From Comamonadaceae bacterium (GTDB lineage: Bacteria; Pseudomonadota; Gammaproteobacteria; Burkholderiales; Burkholderiaceae_C): DNA of 64,000 nt. The stretch is from positions 1 to 64,000 of the forward strand of contig CANGNS010000001.1 in NCBI GenBank assembly GCA_947455465.1, given 5' to 3'. Position 1 is the stretch's first letter, and each line of letters opens with the position of its first letter. This document shows, in pieces, positions 54,000-62,589 of the stretch. Made by a program: the position numbers and the translations under genes. Under the pieces are notes generated by a model. It was not told the origin of the DNA. It did not search any database and saw only the letters and a program-made list of their open reading frames with translations.

Positions 54000-54104
54000 A
54001 AGAACAAGGAATTGACTGCCTACGGCATCCTTAATGACACCCCAATGGCACCTGGGTATTCCCATTTGAACCTGACCTAACTACTATAAGGGTGTGCACT
54101 TTTT
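54000..54104 (+). repeat. ~100-bp direct repeat, copy B
   Basis: Direct copy of 47774-47873, roughly four-fifths identical by eye, with the longest exact run CCAATGGCACCTGGGTATTC. It lies between the hydrolase start and the polymerase-like gene, 76 bases before the latter. Confidence 0.65.
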
Positions 54105-54180
54105 TCCGAGGCTGAATCTTTAGAAAGAAGCTAAATAAAAGGAAAAAGCACGATTTTCAGGCTGCGCCAAAGGACGCCCC

Positions 54181-55788
54181 ATGATCACCATAACACCGCA
54201 TAAATCGATCTACCAGAGGCTTAGCCAGGCGTTTCCTAAACCCGCTGGCTCAGCCAGTCGTTACCTGGATAAATACATCCGCGCCCTGGAGCAAATGATT
54301 TTCGATGCCCTTCAGCGGGGGCAAACTCCCCTACAGCGCAAGCTCAACCTGTACTCATTACCCCTGAAACAACTGGCCGCACAGGGAGGCCAGATAGGAC
54401 CCAATCGCATTCGACTGCATGCCTGGCTCAAATCGCAAAACTTGGAACTGGTTCAGGCCGTGACCCTGGGCTCTAACCTGACCGGCGCAGTCTCTGAGGT
54501 ACGGCTGACCCACCTGGCGGCCATGACCAATGGCCTGGCCAACATTGAGCATGCCATGCGCACGGCCCAAACGGACAGCGACATTGACCAGTACCTGGAC
54601 GGCGATGCCAAGGCCAACTACCGCCTCTTTGACATGCTGTACCCAGACTACCGTTTTGACTGGACGCATGCGCAAACCCATGCCGTCTTTGACCCAGTGC
54701 CAGTGGATATCACATCGGTCAAAGCCTACATGCTGTGGCTCAGCACCCAGGCCACCTTGATCAATTCGGCGCGCAAAGCCCTGTACCTGCGCCAAGCCAA
54801 GATCATCCTGACCGTGGCAAAACTCACCAAGGGGGTGTTTTACCAGCGCAAAAAGCCCAGTGAGTTTGGACGCATGTACTATGAGGGCATTAGCGTGCAA
54901 AGCGTCAACAGAGAATTGCGCCGCGCCATGCTGGGTAATTGCTGGGAGTACGACATACGAAGCAGCGTAGTGGCCTGGAAAATGGGCTGGGCCCGCCACT
55001 GCATAGCCCACCATGGCATCAATCAAGACGTGCGCAAAGTCTTCCCCACAACTCTGACCTACCTGGAAGACAAGGCGGACTTCATGCGCACGGTGCGGGC
55101 CTTTACCTTTGCCAATGTGGATAAAACGCAGGCCGAATTGCAGAACAAACTGCTCAAGCAGGCCTTTACCGCCATCAGCTTTGGCGCCCGAGCGCACAGC
55201 CGTGGCTGGCAGAACCAAGCAGGGCAGTGGACCAACCCGGCTTTGGTCCATATTCTCAAAAACACCGAGGACAGGGACAGATTCCTAAATGACTCCAGCG
55301 TCCAAGCATTCATCCGGGAGCAAAACACGCTAGATGACTACCTGGTTGATCTAGTCCAGCGCCATGAGCCGCAACTGCTCAAGGATTCCCTGCTGACAGG
55401 CGCCAGTGGGAGACCAGCCAAGGCCAAGGTCGTGGCCTACCTTTACCAGCATGGCGAAACGCAGGTCATGGACGTGGTGCGCCAAGTTGCCGCTGAGCAC
55501 GATCGAGTGCCCCTGGCAAATGTCCATGACGCCATATTCTTCAAACGCCGCCTGGGTGCAGACTTGAAGTGGCTGATCGAAGACCGGATGCAAAAGGAAA
55601 CAGGCAATCCCTACTGGAGCCTCAGCCCCAAGGAGCACTTGCGCTACGAGCCCAAAAGCCTTGATGCTGCGGCCTATGAAAAAGCCCACGAGGAATGGAT
55701 CAAGCAGGAGGAAGCCTATGCCAAGGCCTATTACGAGGGCAGGGCGGCGACCTATAGCGAAGCCTGGTGGGCAGAGCAGGATGACTGA
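54181..55788 (+). CDS. Putative divergent family A polymerase-like protein
   Basis: A 535-residue protein with AAAGGAC ahead of the ATG. No known family comes to mind, but the second half has the ordered palm motifs of family A polymerases. GRMYYEGISVQSV at 230-242 resembles the TGR...QNIP segment. Motif A candidate is YDIRSS (Asp258), motif B LLKQAFTAISFG (Lys326 to Gly335), and motif C NVHDAIFF (Asp450). The 116-residue spacing from Phe334 to Asp450 equals that from Tyr766 to Asp882 of E. coli Pol I. No exonuclease domain is apparent. It may replicate or repair the element. Confidence 0.6.
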   Translation: MITITPHKSIYQRLSQAFPKPAGSASRYLDKYIRALEQMIFDALQRGQTPLQRKLNLYSLPLKQLAAQGGQIGPNRIRLHAWLKSQNLELVQAVTLGSNLTGAVSEVRLTHLAAMTNGLANIEHAMRTAQTDSDIDQYLDGDAKANYRLFDMLYPDYRFDWTHAQTHAVFDPVPVDITSVKAYMLWLSTQATLINSARKALYLRQAKIILTVAKLTKGVFYQRKKPSEFGRMYYEGISVQSVNRELRRAMLGNCWEYDIRSSVVAWKMGWARHCIAHHGINQDVRKVFPTTLTYLEDKADFMRTVRAFTFANVDKTQAELQNKLLKQAFTAISFGARAHSRGWQNQAGQWTNPALVHILKNTEDRDRFLNDSSVQAFIREQNTLDDYLVDLVQRHEPQLLKDSLLTGASGRPAKAKVVAYLYQHGETQVMDVVRQVAAEHDRVPLANVHDAIFFKRRLGADLKWLIEDRMQKETGNPYWSLSPKEHLRYEPKSLDAAAYEKAHEEWIKQEEAYAKAYYEGRAATYSEAWWAEQDD

Positions 55789-55794
55789 GCCGGT

Positions 55795-55998
55795 TTAGTG
55801 CGAACCCATGGGTTTGATGGGCTCCAGGGTGGTCAGCTTGGGGGCGCGCAGTTGTTGAATCGCCTTTTGCGCACTTTGAACCTTCTGGCGATTACGCTCC
55901 ATTTTGACCGCATTACTGGCGCGCTTTTGCGTAGCCCGCAGGGTATCCATGCGCAGTTGATCTGGTGTCTTGGGGCCGGTGATTTCGCTCAGTCTCAT
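55795..55998 (-). CDS. Small basic hypothetical protein
   Basis: A 67-residue, highly charged protein starting MRLSEITGPKTPDQLR, with a predicted helical middle rich in Lys, Arg and Gln. It is convergent with the polymerase-like gene, six bases apart. No ribosome-binding site is clear. I do not recognise a family. Confidence 0.45.
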   Translation of the reverse strand: MRLSEITGPKTPDQLRMDTLRATQKRASNAVKMERNRQKVQSAQKAIQQLRAPKLTTLEPIKPMGSH

Positions 55999-56215
55999 AC
56001 AAGTATTTAGCCCGCAACATCAAAACCAGGCCTATGAAAATCCGCAAACAAGCGGCGTGGGAAATGGAAATAAATCCCACTGAATTCGAACGAAACCCCC
56101 AGAAAAAGGGGGTTTATGGGTGAAATTTGGGGGATTTTTTGAACCAGTGGACCGGCACCAGGCAGGCATAGCTAAGAATCTATTCATAGATTTCTGCCTG
56201 CGTTGGTGTGTTTAG

Positions 56216-57214
56216 TCACTCATCAAGATGCGAATTTGCCTTTGACTTTCGTTTGCGCTTGGGCTCCAAAAATGGCATCCGCAACTGCGAAAAGTCATCA
56301 ATCATGCCGATGGCCTGCTCACGCGCCGTTAGCCTATATCCGCCGTCTTGCCAAAAGCTGCTTTGGGGCAGCATGAATGCGTGCTCTCTTTGTAACCATG
56401 CAGCGTTTTGCCAAGCGCCCGATTGCACCGCATGGTCAAGTTCGCGCTGCTGCCGGTCAGTCCATCGCCGCACATGGGGCACTGGATCCTTGCAGGGGAA
56501 TATGCCGATCTCTACATTGGCGATCAAGTCAGCGGCTGCCTTTTTGTGCTGGCTGTAGATGGTGCGGATATTGGCCTGCTTCTTTCTAGCACTGGTCAAG
56601 GTATCCCGATTACGCGGTTTGCTTTTTGGAGAAACGCGCAGATGCAGGCCCATTTCATAGCTGCCCCATTGGTACATTTCATCGCCTCGTACCGCATGAT
56701 CCACAGCTACCTGCAGCAGGCTAAGGCGATAGGCACTGATCACCAGCGCTGCACTTTTGTTAGCCACGGAACTGAGCTTGAATGGCGCCCCCTTGTTATA
56801 GTGCTCACCGCGCACGCGGGCCAAATCCCAGGCTTGTGCAATGATCAACAGCAGGTCTTGCGATGTCATTTGCTTGGGGATAGCTAGGCAAAGCATGTCC
56901 GGCATCGCCTTGGCTAGGTTTTTGTCTGTCACAAGAACCAATTGGCCGATCAGGCGGGTTACAAATTCCATCTCTACCTGTGGTGAATCAAACAGGTTAG
57001 TACCCCTGGTTTGCCACCAGGGCAGAACGCTGCCTGCGGTGTGTATATCCCCAAACATCTCCCAAATTCTGACAAGCCTAGCGTCTTCACACCTGCCGCC
57101 TTGCCTGCAAATCCACCAATAGTCCTTGCTGCAACGCAGCATGGCCAGCCACCAAAAGTACAGGCTGGTGTTGAAGTTCTCAAGCGCGTGCGTAGCCAGG
57201 GTAGGGGGGTGCAT
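56216..57214 (-). CDS. Hypothetical protein of the element backbone
   Basis: A 332-residue protein with a good AAGGAG site seven bases before the ATG at 57214. The N-terminus is rich in aromatic and Cys residues (YFWWLAMLRCSKDYWWIC), and the C-terminus is strongly basic (KRKRKSKANSH). No domain is recognised. It is divergent from the 57367 gene, and the pair may form a replication or maintenance module. Confidence 0.65.
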   Translation of the reverse strand: MHPPTLATHALENFNTSLYFWWLAMLRCSKDYWWICRQGGRCEDARLVRIWEMFGDIHTAGSVLPWWQTRGTNLFDSPQVEMEFVTRLIGQLVLVTDKNLAKAMPDMLCLAIPKQMTSQDLLLIIAQAWDLARVRGEHYNKGAPFKLSSVANKSAALVISAYRLSLLQVAVDHAVRGDEMYQWGSYEMGLHLRVSPKSKPRNRDTLTSARKKQANIRTIYSQHKKAAADLIANVEIGIFPCKDPVPHVRRWTDRQQRELDHAVQSGAWQNAAWLQREHAFMLPQSSFWQDGGYRLTAREQAIGMIDDFSQLRMPFLEPKRKRKSKANSHLDE

Positions 57215-57366
57215 GCCGGTCTCCTTGTCATTTTTTTCACCGAAAAATCTCCAACGTGAAAAAAAATGTTAAGCAAGAAACCATGGCGTGTCACTTAACA
57301 CGTAAGGCTTTTAGTCTCCCACTCAGCAGCAATGTCGCTGCTGACCACTTACCCAAGGAACACATC
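57215..57366. promoter_or_regulatory. Divergent promoter region with inverted repeat
   Basis: TGTTAAG at 57267-57273 and CTTAACA at 57294-57300 form an inverted repeat in the 152-base gap between two divergent backbone genes. It is a possible operator for autoregulation. Confidence 0.35.
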
Positions 57367-58401
57367 ATGCAAATGTCTAACGGCGCCATCCGTCATGGCT
57401 CCAATCCACCACTGCCCAATGGCGGCAACCTTCCAGCACTGGCCAATTCCGCGCCCGAGATAGACCTGGACTCCTTTGACCTCAGCGACTTTGTAGTCAC
57501 CAGCAGTAAAAGCACTAAAACGGTGCGAACTACGGCTAAGACCCGGGAGCAGGTCGAGGTAGAAAAGTTCATGAAAGAAAGCTCCGACCTGTTCGAGTTG
57601 GGCATCAAATACGAAAAAGAGGTGGTGCAGCGCGGGCATCAGGCGCTTTATGAGCTTTTGGCATCGATTTACAACCTGGCCTTGCGCATTGAGGAAAACG
57701 ACCAAGCGGCAAAGATCGTGGCTGCCATACGCAAAGACCTCAAAGATAACCACGAAATCAAATTACAGACCAACGTCACTCCCATGGCTGCGGTGGTGCG
57801 CTTTGTTGTTCGTCAGGATAAAGTGGCCTCCAGTCGCTATACCAAGGTCCTGGAAGTCGCCCGCCAGGAAAACCTACCAGCAGAAGAGTTACCGGCCTAT
57901 ATAAGTCGCAGAGGCGGTATTACGAAAATCCAGGACACCGAGGCAAACCAACTAGCCAAGAAAGGCGGCGAAAAGAACAGCAAAGAACGGATGGAACTCA
58001 TGCGTGAGTACTTCACCCTGGTCGGTCAAGCCTCCAAGCAGTCATTTACCTATGAGGGTTCCGTAGTAGCGCATGACACAGAAAAGACCGACGACGCCAA
58101 TGTTTCGGAATTCTGCGTGTTTGTGGCTCATCACGTGGGGGACGCCGAATACAAGATGGTCACCGCCAACGACCTGGGTCGCAGCTACGAGGACAACTTG
58201 CTGCGCTTTATTGGCAAAGACCTTCCCAATGACCCCTATGTGCTGGAGCGGGGACTGCGCAACTTTAAGCGCAAGTTATCCATGGACGAAAGCCAACCCG
58301 AGGGATTTCGGCAAGAAATGCTGCGCCAATTAGCCAAACCCATGAAGTACAAGCAGACGGCGGTCATTGAAATGGATGTATCAGAAGTTAATGAGGTCTA
58401 G
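57367..58401 (+). CDS. Hypothetical protein, possible element maintenance factor
   Basis: A 344-residue protein starting MQMSNGAIRHG with AAGGA upstream. The longer ORF from 57256 lacks a ribosome-binding site. A helical middle (about 65-130) is followed by RFVVRQDKVASSRYTKVLEVARQ and ISRRGGITKIQ, a pattern I associate loosely with plasmid or phage proteins, without a firm family. The gene after it starts two bases beyond its stop. Confidence 0.65.
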   Translation: MQMSNGAIRHGSNPPLPNGGNLPALANSAPEIDLDSFDLSDFVVTSSKSTKTVRTTAKTREQVEVEKFMKESSDLFELGIKYEKEVVQRGHQALYELLASIYNLALRIEENDQAAKIVAAIRKDLKDNHEIKLQTNVTPMAAVVRFVVRQDKVASSRYTKVLEVARQENLPAEELPAYISRRGGITKIQDTEANQLAKKGGEKNSKERMELMREYFTLVGQASKQSFTYEGSVVAHDTEKTDDANVSEFCVFVAHHVGDAEYKMVTANDLGRSYEDNLLRFIGKDLPNDPYVLERGLRNFKRKLSMDESQPEGFRQEMLRQLAKPMKYKQTAVIEMDVSEVNEV

Positions 58402-58403
58402 CC

Positions 58404-59069
58404 ATGAGCCATACCCTTGGACCCTATGGGAAAGCTACGGTGATCCTTTTTACAGCTCAGTTTGACAGTGAGTTACCCAAACTTGCTGAAATGAAACGGT
58501 TGTTGAAAATTCCAGATGGCAAATACTATCGTAGCCACGGCCACCACTCCGAACTGTGCAACAAGATTGAGTCATTGATTCATATCATGCGAAACCCTGG
58601 TGATGAGCAGGATCCCTGGTTTCAAAACAGGGTGGGATCTGACGTGTTCATCACGGTTCCAGATGTGCATGCTGACTTGTTCATGACGCTCAAATATTCA
58701 GCACACATTGTGGCCGCTTTCAACCTCACGAATGAAGCAGTTTCTGAACTGGGTAAATTACTTAGAAACCGTGGCCAAGTATGTCGAATGCGTTTTGAAT
58801 GTCGTAGTTGGCCAAAGACTTTAGATGATCGTGCCAAGCAAATAAGAGACGGCGGACTTTCAGATCCCTCAGTGACCGATATTGATATCTCGTCATTGTC
58901 TCGAATGTTTGAGTTTTACGGAGATGCGGCACTCAAGCAAGCCAACGAAGCGCTTACTTATTGGCATAACCGCTATCGTTGGAGAACAGCCAAAGAAGTC
59001 AAAGACAAAGTGACAGAGGAGGCTGATGCTGAGTCTGTCACAGATGTAGTTGACGCGCACATGGTCTGA
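58404..59069 (+). CDS. Hypothetical protein
   Basis: A 221-residue soluble protein, co-directional with and two bases behind the 57367 gene, so almost certainly in one operon. No signal peptide, membrane segment or known motif is seen. The C-terminus is acidic (EEADAESVTDVVDAHMV). Confidence 0.6.
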   Translation: MSHTLGPYGKATVILFTAQFDSELPKLAEMKRLLKIPDGKYYRSHGHHSELCNKIESLIHIMRNPGDEQDPWFQNRVGSDVFITVPDVHADLFMTLKYSAHIVAAFNLTNEAVSELGKLLRNRGQVCRMRFECRSWPKTLDDRAKQIRDGGLSDPSVTDIDISSLSRMFEFYGDAALKQANEALTYWHNRYRWRTAKEVKDKVTEEADAESVTDVVDAHMV

Positions 59070-59136
59070 ATGGGATTGTGGACCTAGGGTCTAGTTGGCC
59101 CTGGTTCTCAGCGCTTACACCTTTTAGGAAAAATTT

Positions 59137-59625
59137 ATGCCAAAGTATTTAGTATTCATAAATGCTCTCGGAGTCAACCAAACTAATAGGCCGGGGAGCC
59201 CGGAGCATCTGGCCTGTGAAATTGCAAATACTATTTCAATGCAGCGGATGCCCAAAGACTATTTCTTGGCATGCCTGGCAGATAGTCCCGATGCGACCTT
59301 AGCGATGCTAAGGGACACGGCTAAATTCTCATTAGAGCTTGACGATAAAAGCGCTGCAATTTGGACGCAAGAATTGCAGGCCATATCAAGATGTGCCGAT
59401 AGGGTTGAACAACAAGTTGACCAAGCATACTTTGCCATTGCCAATGCCATGATTGCCTATAACGATGCCATTGCGACCAGTGCGCATTGTCAAGAATTGC
59501 CTAAGCTATTAATTCAACCGGTTGAGCACGCATTCGATCACTTTGACATAGGTGCAGCATTTTATGTATCCGATAAATTGTCTGAACTTTTTGCATATCA
59601 AATACTTGATGACGAGTACACATAG
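59137..59625 (+). CDS. Hypothetical protein, paralogue 1 of a tandem pair
   Basis: A 162-residue soluble protein with AGGA before the ATG. It starts MPKYLVFINA, followed by PGSPEHLACEIAN and KFSLELDDKSAAIW. The same signature recurs in the next gene, so the two arose by duplication. No family is recognised. Confidence 0.6.
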   Translation: MPKYLVFINALGVNQTNRPGSPEHLACEIANTISMQRMPKDYFLACLADSPDATLAMLRDTAKFSLELDDKSAAIWTQELQAISRCADRVEQQVDQAYFAIANAMIAYNDAIATSAHCQELPKLLIQPVEHAFDHFDIGAAFYVSDKLSELFAYQILDDEYT

Positions 59626-59668
59626 GTCCTCTTTTTGGCTTTGATCCTGATTTATTTAAAGAAATTCC

Positions 59669-60148
59669 ATGACTAAATTTTTAGTATTTAACAATGATCC
59701 ACAAAACCCAGTGTCAACGATTCCCGGAAGTGACGGCGCCATTGCTTGTGAAATTGCTGCTGCCGTAGGCACTGATGGCCTCAGCGACGAACGCTTTCAT
59801 GCCTTGCCTGAACGATCTAAAGAGGCCAAGGAATTGGCTAAGAAGCAGGCAGCGCGATTTCGTATTGACCTAGATCCCAAGGGCAAGACGGCATGGAAAA
59901 ACGCTGCGTTTGACATCTTGCTTGCCTGCAAGGAACTTGACCACGCTATTGAACATGCAAATTTGGTTTTGCTTCGGGCAGAGGCTAAATTCAATCAAGC
60001 CTGCCGCAAGGGCAAGCACTTCGAAAACTTGGACAGGGTCTACGATATGCAGCTCAGCTCCGCTTTTGACGATTTACACGGCAGCTGTACCAATAGATTT
60101 ATAGATGAGATTTGCGATGCCTATATTGTGGAAGTGCTTAGGCTTTGA
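59669..60148 (+). CDS. Hypothetical protein, paralogue 2 of a tandem pair
   Basis: A 159-residue protein starting MTKFLVFNND, with PGSDGAIACEIAA, RFRIDLDPKGKTAW and a C-terminal FIDEICDAYIVEVL. It aligns by eye along its length with the 59137 product, with blocks LVF, PGS, ACEIA, F-LD and W conserved. It lies 43 bases downstream. Confidence 0.6.
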   Translation: MTKFLVFNNDPQNPVSTIPGSDGAIACEIAAAVGTDGLSDERFHALPERSKEAKELAKKQAARFRIDLDPKGKTAWKNAAFDILLACKELDHAIEHANLVLLRAEAKFNQACRKGKHFENLDRVYDMQLSSAFDDLHGSCTNRFIDEICDAYIVEVLRL

Positions 60149-60184
60149 ACTCATGGTTGAACAAATTTTCTTTGCCTAGCCCTC

Positions 60185-60211
60185 AAAAAAATAGGCCCCT
60201 TAGGACCTATT
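60185..60211 (-). terminator. Rho-independent terminator for the 60231-60419 gene
   Basis: Read leftward, a 9-bp stem (AATAGGTCC with GGGCCTATT, one wobble pair) with a 4-base loop runs into a T tract. It lies 20 bases past the stop of the small minus-strand gene, which supports that gene being real. Confidence 0.78.
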
Positions 60212-60230
60212 GATCAAGCCTTCCTTAGCC

Positions 60231-60419
60231 TTAGGCGTAGTTGTTTACGCTGTTGCCTTTGGTGGCAGTAGCAGGAGCAATTGCTTGAGCTGGTGCAGGT
60301 TTTGCAACTTTAGCCTGTGTGCCGTCATTATCTCCATCGGCATCTGTGGCGCGTACGGGAGGCGCTTGAGTAGTTGCAACGGGGGTATGGGTGGCAGAAA
60401 TGGCGGCTATGCTAGACAT
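60231..60419 (-). CDS. Small acidic-core hypothetical protein
   Basis: A 62-residue protein rich in Ala, Thr and Pro, with an ATDADGDNDGT segment that resembles a calcium-binding loop. It ends GNSVNNYA. Small proteins of this layout recur in proteobacteria without known function. A strong terminator follows. No clear ribosome-binding site is visible. Confidence 0.55.
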   Translation of the reverse strand: MSSIAAISATHTPVATTQAPPVRATDADGDNDGTQAKVAKPAPAQAIAPATATKGNSVNNYA

Positions 60420-60498
60420 AAAGGGAATCCAAGTAGTTGAACTCTATACATGAGCATTTAAGGCCACAAAGTAAGAAACTTTACATTGGTTGACCCTG

Positions 60499-61020
60499 TT
60501 AGCTGCTTAAGGCGATCAAAGTCAACTGTTTTTCTAATTCAATGCAAGCCAATTGCGCAGCCATGGGGTTTTTACCTGCGTCCAGGTTCAATTTAAAAGT
60601 CTCGCCAGCGCTAGTGATTCGGACTTTGACCGTGCCGGCGGCACTTTTGAATTGGTAGGAGACATCGGCCCTGGGCAGGTGCTCGCGATCTTTAACAATT
60701 AGAGAGCATTTGTATTTGCCTACTTCGCGCAGCTTTGGGTTCATTTCCCATGCGCTGGCAACTTGGCCGCGATAGTCCGCGATGGCGGCCTGGACCACGG
60801 TCATAGTTCCCTCGGGGCCCACTTTCTTGATGATGGGCAATTCGCTGCTGAGATCTTCCTTCTTGAGCAGGCGTGCCTTGATGCGCTCGTAGTAGCTGAG
60901 GGCTAATTTGGCAGCCTTCATCCTGGCAATGCTGCCTTCGGCGTAGTTCTCAAAGTACTGGGTGAGGAGGGCGCTCATGGTTTGATTTTTCAGTCGTGAG
61001 GGCAGGCTAGGTTGGTCCAT
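60499..61020 (-). CDS. Hypothetical protein downstream of the integrase
   Basis: A 173-residue protein starting 15 bases after the integrase stop, on the same strand. An internal ATG at 60978 (MSALLTQYF) is an alternative start. The N-terminal part is helical and basic, and the C-terminal half has alternating strands (VRITSAGETFKLNLD). It may be an element factor made with the integrase. No family is recognised. Confidence 0.6.
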   Translation of the reverse strand: MDQPSLPSRLKNQTMSALLTQYFENYAEGSIARMKAAKLALSYYERIKARLLKKEDLSSELPIIKKVGPEGTMTVVQAAIADYRGQVASAWEMNPKLREVGKYKCSLIVKDREHLPRADVSYQFKSAAGTVKVRITSAGETFKLNLDAGKNPMAAQLACIELEKQLTLIALSS

Positions 61021-61035
61021 CGTTCAAAGGTGGGC

Positions 61036-62418
61036 TTAGGCAGCCAGTTTGCGCTGATCTTTGAGTCGCCGCTCAAAGTCGTCGGTCAATTCCTGGCTCT
61101 GCGCAGCCAAGGGCATGACCAAACCGGTACCCATCTGTACCAGGCTCATGATGTTGTTGTTAGCCATTTGGGCTGCCATGATCGACCTGATCTGCGCGGC
61201 CTGACCTGATGCCTGCGGGTCCACAACGCCAGCAAACTGTTTGGCTTTCATCAACGGCGTCAAATGGCTGTAGTGCTTGGTGATCATCAGTACAGAGGTG
61301 CCCATCTGCTCAGCTAGATCGTGAATAGGAATACCTTCCAACAAACGCTGCGTGGCATAGTAGTGCCGTAAGCTGTATAGGCTTCTCTCTTTGCCGGTCA
61401 CTGGGCAGTTCAGCAACTCAGTATCTTCCAACCACTGCCTAAAGGGTTTGTTCCAGTTATCTGGTACTGAGCCATCGGATAGCCGGAAAAGGGGTTTGGC
61501 CACCCGTTTCTTTAGTACCTCTTCCAAAGTAAGGTCTACCAAGTCTGGGCTCAACTGGCGTAAGCGCTCGAGCAATAGCCAGCAGCTGTGGTGGGCGACA
61601 AAGTTCCTTGCTCCCCGTTTGCCCCGCTGTAGCCTAAAGTGCAGGATGGGCTGGTTATCACGAATTTCCACATCAATGTGGCGCCACTCCAAGAACTCAG
61701 CCTCGGTGCCAGCGCGCATGCCCGTGGCAGCCATGAACGGTACGTAGATAGCTAGCAGTTCCCGGATCATTCTGGTGCGGCTAGTGCGGGCATGGGTGAT
61801 GAAAGTGGGCGCGTAGCCCATCATCACTTCTAGCTCCTCGTGGCTGAATTCTGCCCGACGGTCACTGTCTGTGCCGGTGTTCTTGGTAGCCGGGCGTTGA
61901 TACTCGGTCATGAAGCCGCGCTCAATGGCTTCGTCAAAAATCAGGTTTAGTGCTGCGTTGTGGTTATTTTGCGCGCTGCCTGACAGTTCACGGCCGACTT
62001 TGATGCTGCGCCAGGTGTGGAACTCAGAGATAACAGCGGGCTTAATGCCATCTATGTTGTAGGCGCCATAGAAAGGGATTAGGTATAGGCGTATGGCTGA
62101 AACATAGTCCTTGGTGCTGGGACGGGCAGTTCCAGCTTTGATTTCAGCATCCAGTCTGTGCAGCACCATCTCCGCTACTGGCTTGAATTTCTTGCTGATA
62201 ACTGGTCGGCCCGCCTCGTGGTCAAAGGTGGCCTTCATCCACATGCGCTCGGCAATAGCAGTAGCAGCTTTCACATCGGCGGTATCGGTACTTTGTCTAA
62301 ACCAAGTCTTGATACCGTCTAGCTTGTAGTGGACTTGCCACTTCTTGCTATCAACGCGACGTACAAGCCTGATCAGTTCAGGCTTAACAACAATGGTTTC
62401 GCTGCTAGGAGTGCGCAT
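61036..62418 (-). CDS. Tyrosine-recombinase integrase of the element
   Basis: A 460-residue phage-type integrase. The N-terminal arm-binding and core-binding regions occupy about 1-190. The catalytic domain has Arg in AATGMRAGTE, His-Tyr in YSLRHYYAT and the nucleophile Tyr in ITKHYSHLTP. It is transcribed away from tRNA-Asn, 126 bases from the tRNA 3' end. Its first codons and promoter are duplicated at the left end. Confidence 0.92.
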   Translation of the reverse strand: MRTPSSETIVVKPELIRLVRRVDSKKWQVHYKLDGIKTWFRQSTDTADVKAATAIAERMWMKATFDHEAGRPVISKKFKPVAEMVLHRLDAEIKAGTARPSTKDYVSAIRLYLIPFYGAYNIDGIKPAVISEFHTWRSIKVGRELSGSAQNNHNAALNLIFDEAIERGFMTEYQRPATKNTGTDSDRRAEFSHEELEVMMGYAPTFITHARTSRTRMIRELLAIYVPFMAATGMRAGTEAEFLEWRHIDVEIRDNQPILHFRLQRGKRGARNFVAHHSCWLLLERLRQLSPDLVDLTLEEVLKKRVAKPLFRLSDGSVPDNWNKPFRQWLEDTELLNCPVTGKERSLYSLRHYYATQRLLEGIPIHDLAEQMGTSVLMITKHYSHLTPLMKAKQFAGVVDPQASGQAAQIRSIMAAQMANNNIMSLVQMGTGLVMPLAAQSQELTDDFERRLKDQRKLAA

Positions 62419-62473
62419 AAGCGCAATGTACTATCGTCTTACTGAAAAATCAACCAGCGGCATACACATAAAA

Positions 62474-62491
62474 CGTGTAATAACCGTGTAA
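62474..62491 (+). promoter_or_regulatory. Candidate integrase arm-type sites, right end
   Basis: CGTGTAA occurs at 62474-62480 and 62485-62491, eleven bases apart, between the integrase start and the att core. It mirrors the left-end pair. It overlaps the integrase promoter region, so integrase could repress itself here. Confidence 0.5.
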
Positions 62492-62505
62492 TTGATAATT
62501 CAAAT

Positions 62506-62533
62506 AAAAACAACGGGCTAAGTCGTTGTTTTT
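62506..62533 (-). terminator. Terminator after tRNA-Asn
   Basis: A perfect 10-bp stem AAAAACAACG/CGTTGTTTTT with an 8-base loop, 12 bases beyond the tRNA 3' end. It can work in both directions. A one-mismatch copy is kept at 21203-21230. Confidence 0.8.
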
Positions 62534-62544
62534 AAAGGGGGTTT

Positions 62545-62589
62545 TGGCTCCTCGACCTGGGCTCGAACCAGGGACCTACGGATTAACAG
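62545..62589 (-). repeat. Right attachment site within tRNA-Asn
   Basis: The 45 bases identical to 21240-21284. They comprise the tRNA 3' part from the anticodon arm to CCA. Identity to the left copy ends at 62590. Confidence 0.88.

Larger units (their letters stand above)
21240..62589. mobile_element. Putative 41.3-kb integrative element in tRNA-Asn with box catabolic cargo
   Basis: It is bounded by identical 45-bp direct repeats. An integrase (61036-62418) faces inward from the intact tRNA, and pairs of CGTGTAA motifs lie inside each end (21343-21361 and 62474-62491). The left 23 kb is catabolic cargo: hippurate-type amidohydrolase, glycine-riboswitch oxidase, full box pathway and ABC importer. 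The right 18 kb holds recombinase, TA-like, SOS, polymerase-like and unknown genes. No conjugation genes (relaxase, T4SS) are visible, so transfer would need helper functions. Mobility today is untested. Confidence 0.78.

Noticed and set aside
60210-60440. 76-codon plus-strand frame
   Set aside because: It is antisense to the small gene at 60231-60419, which has its own terminator.
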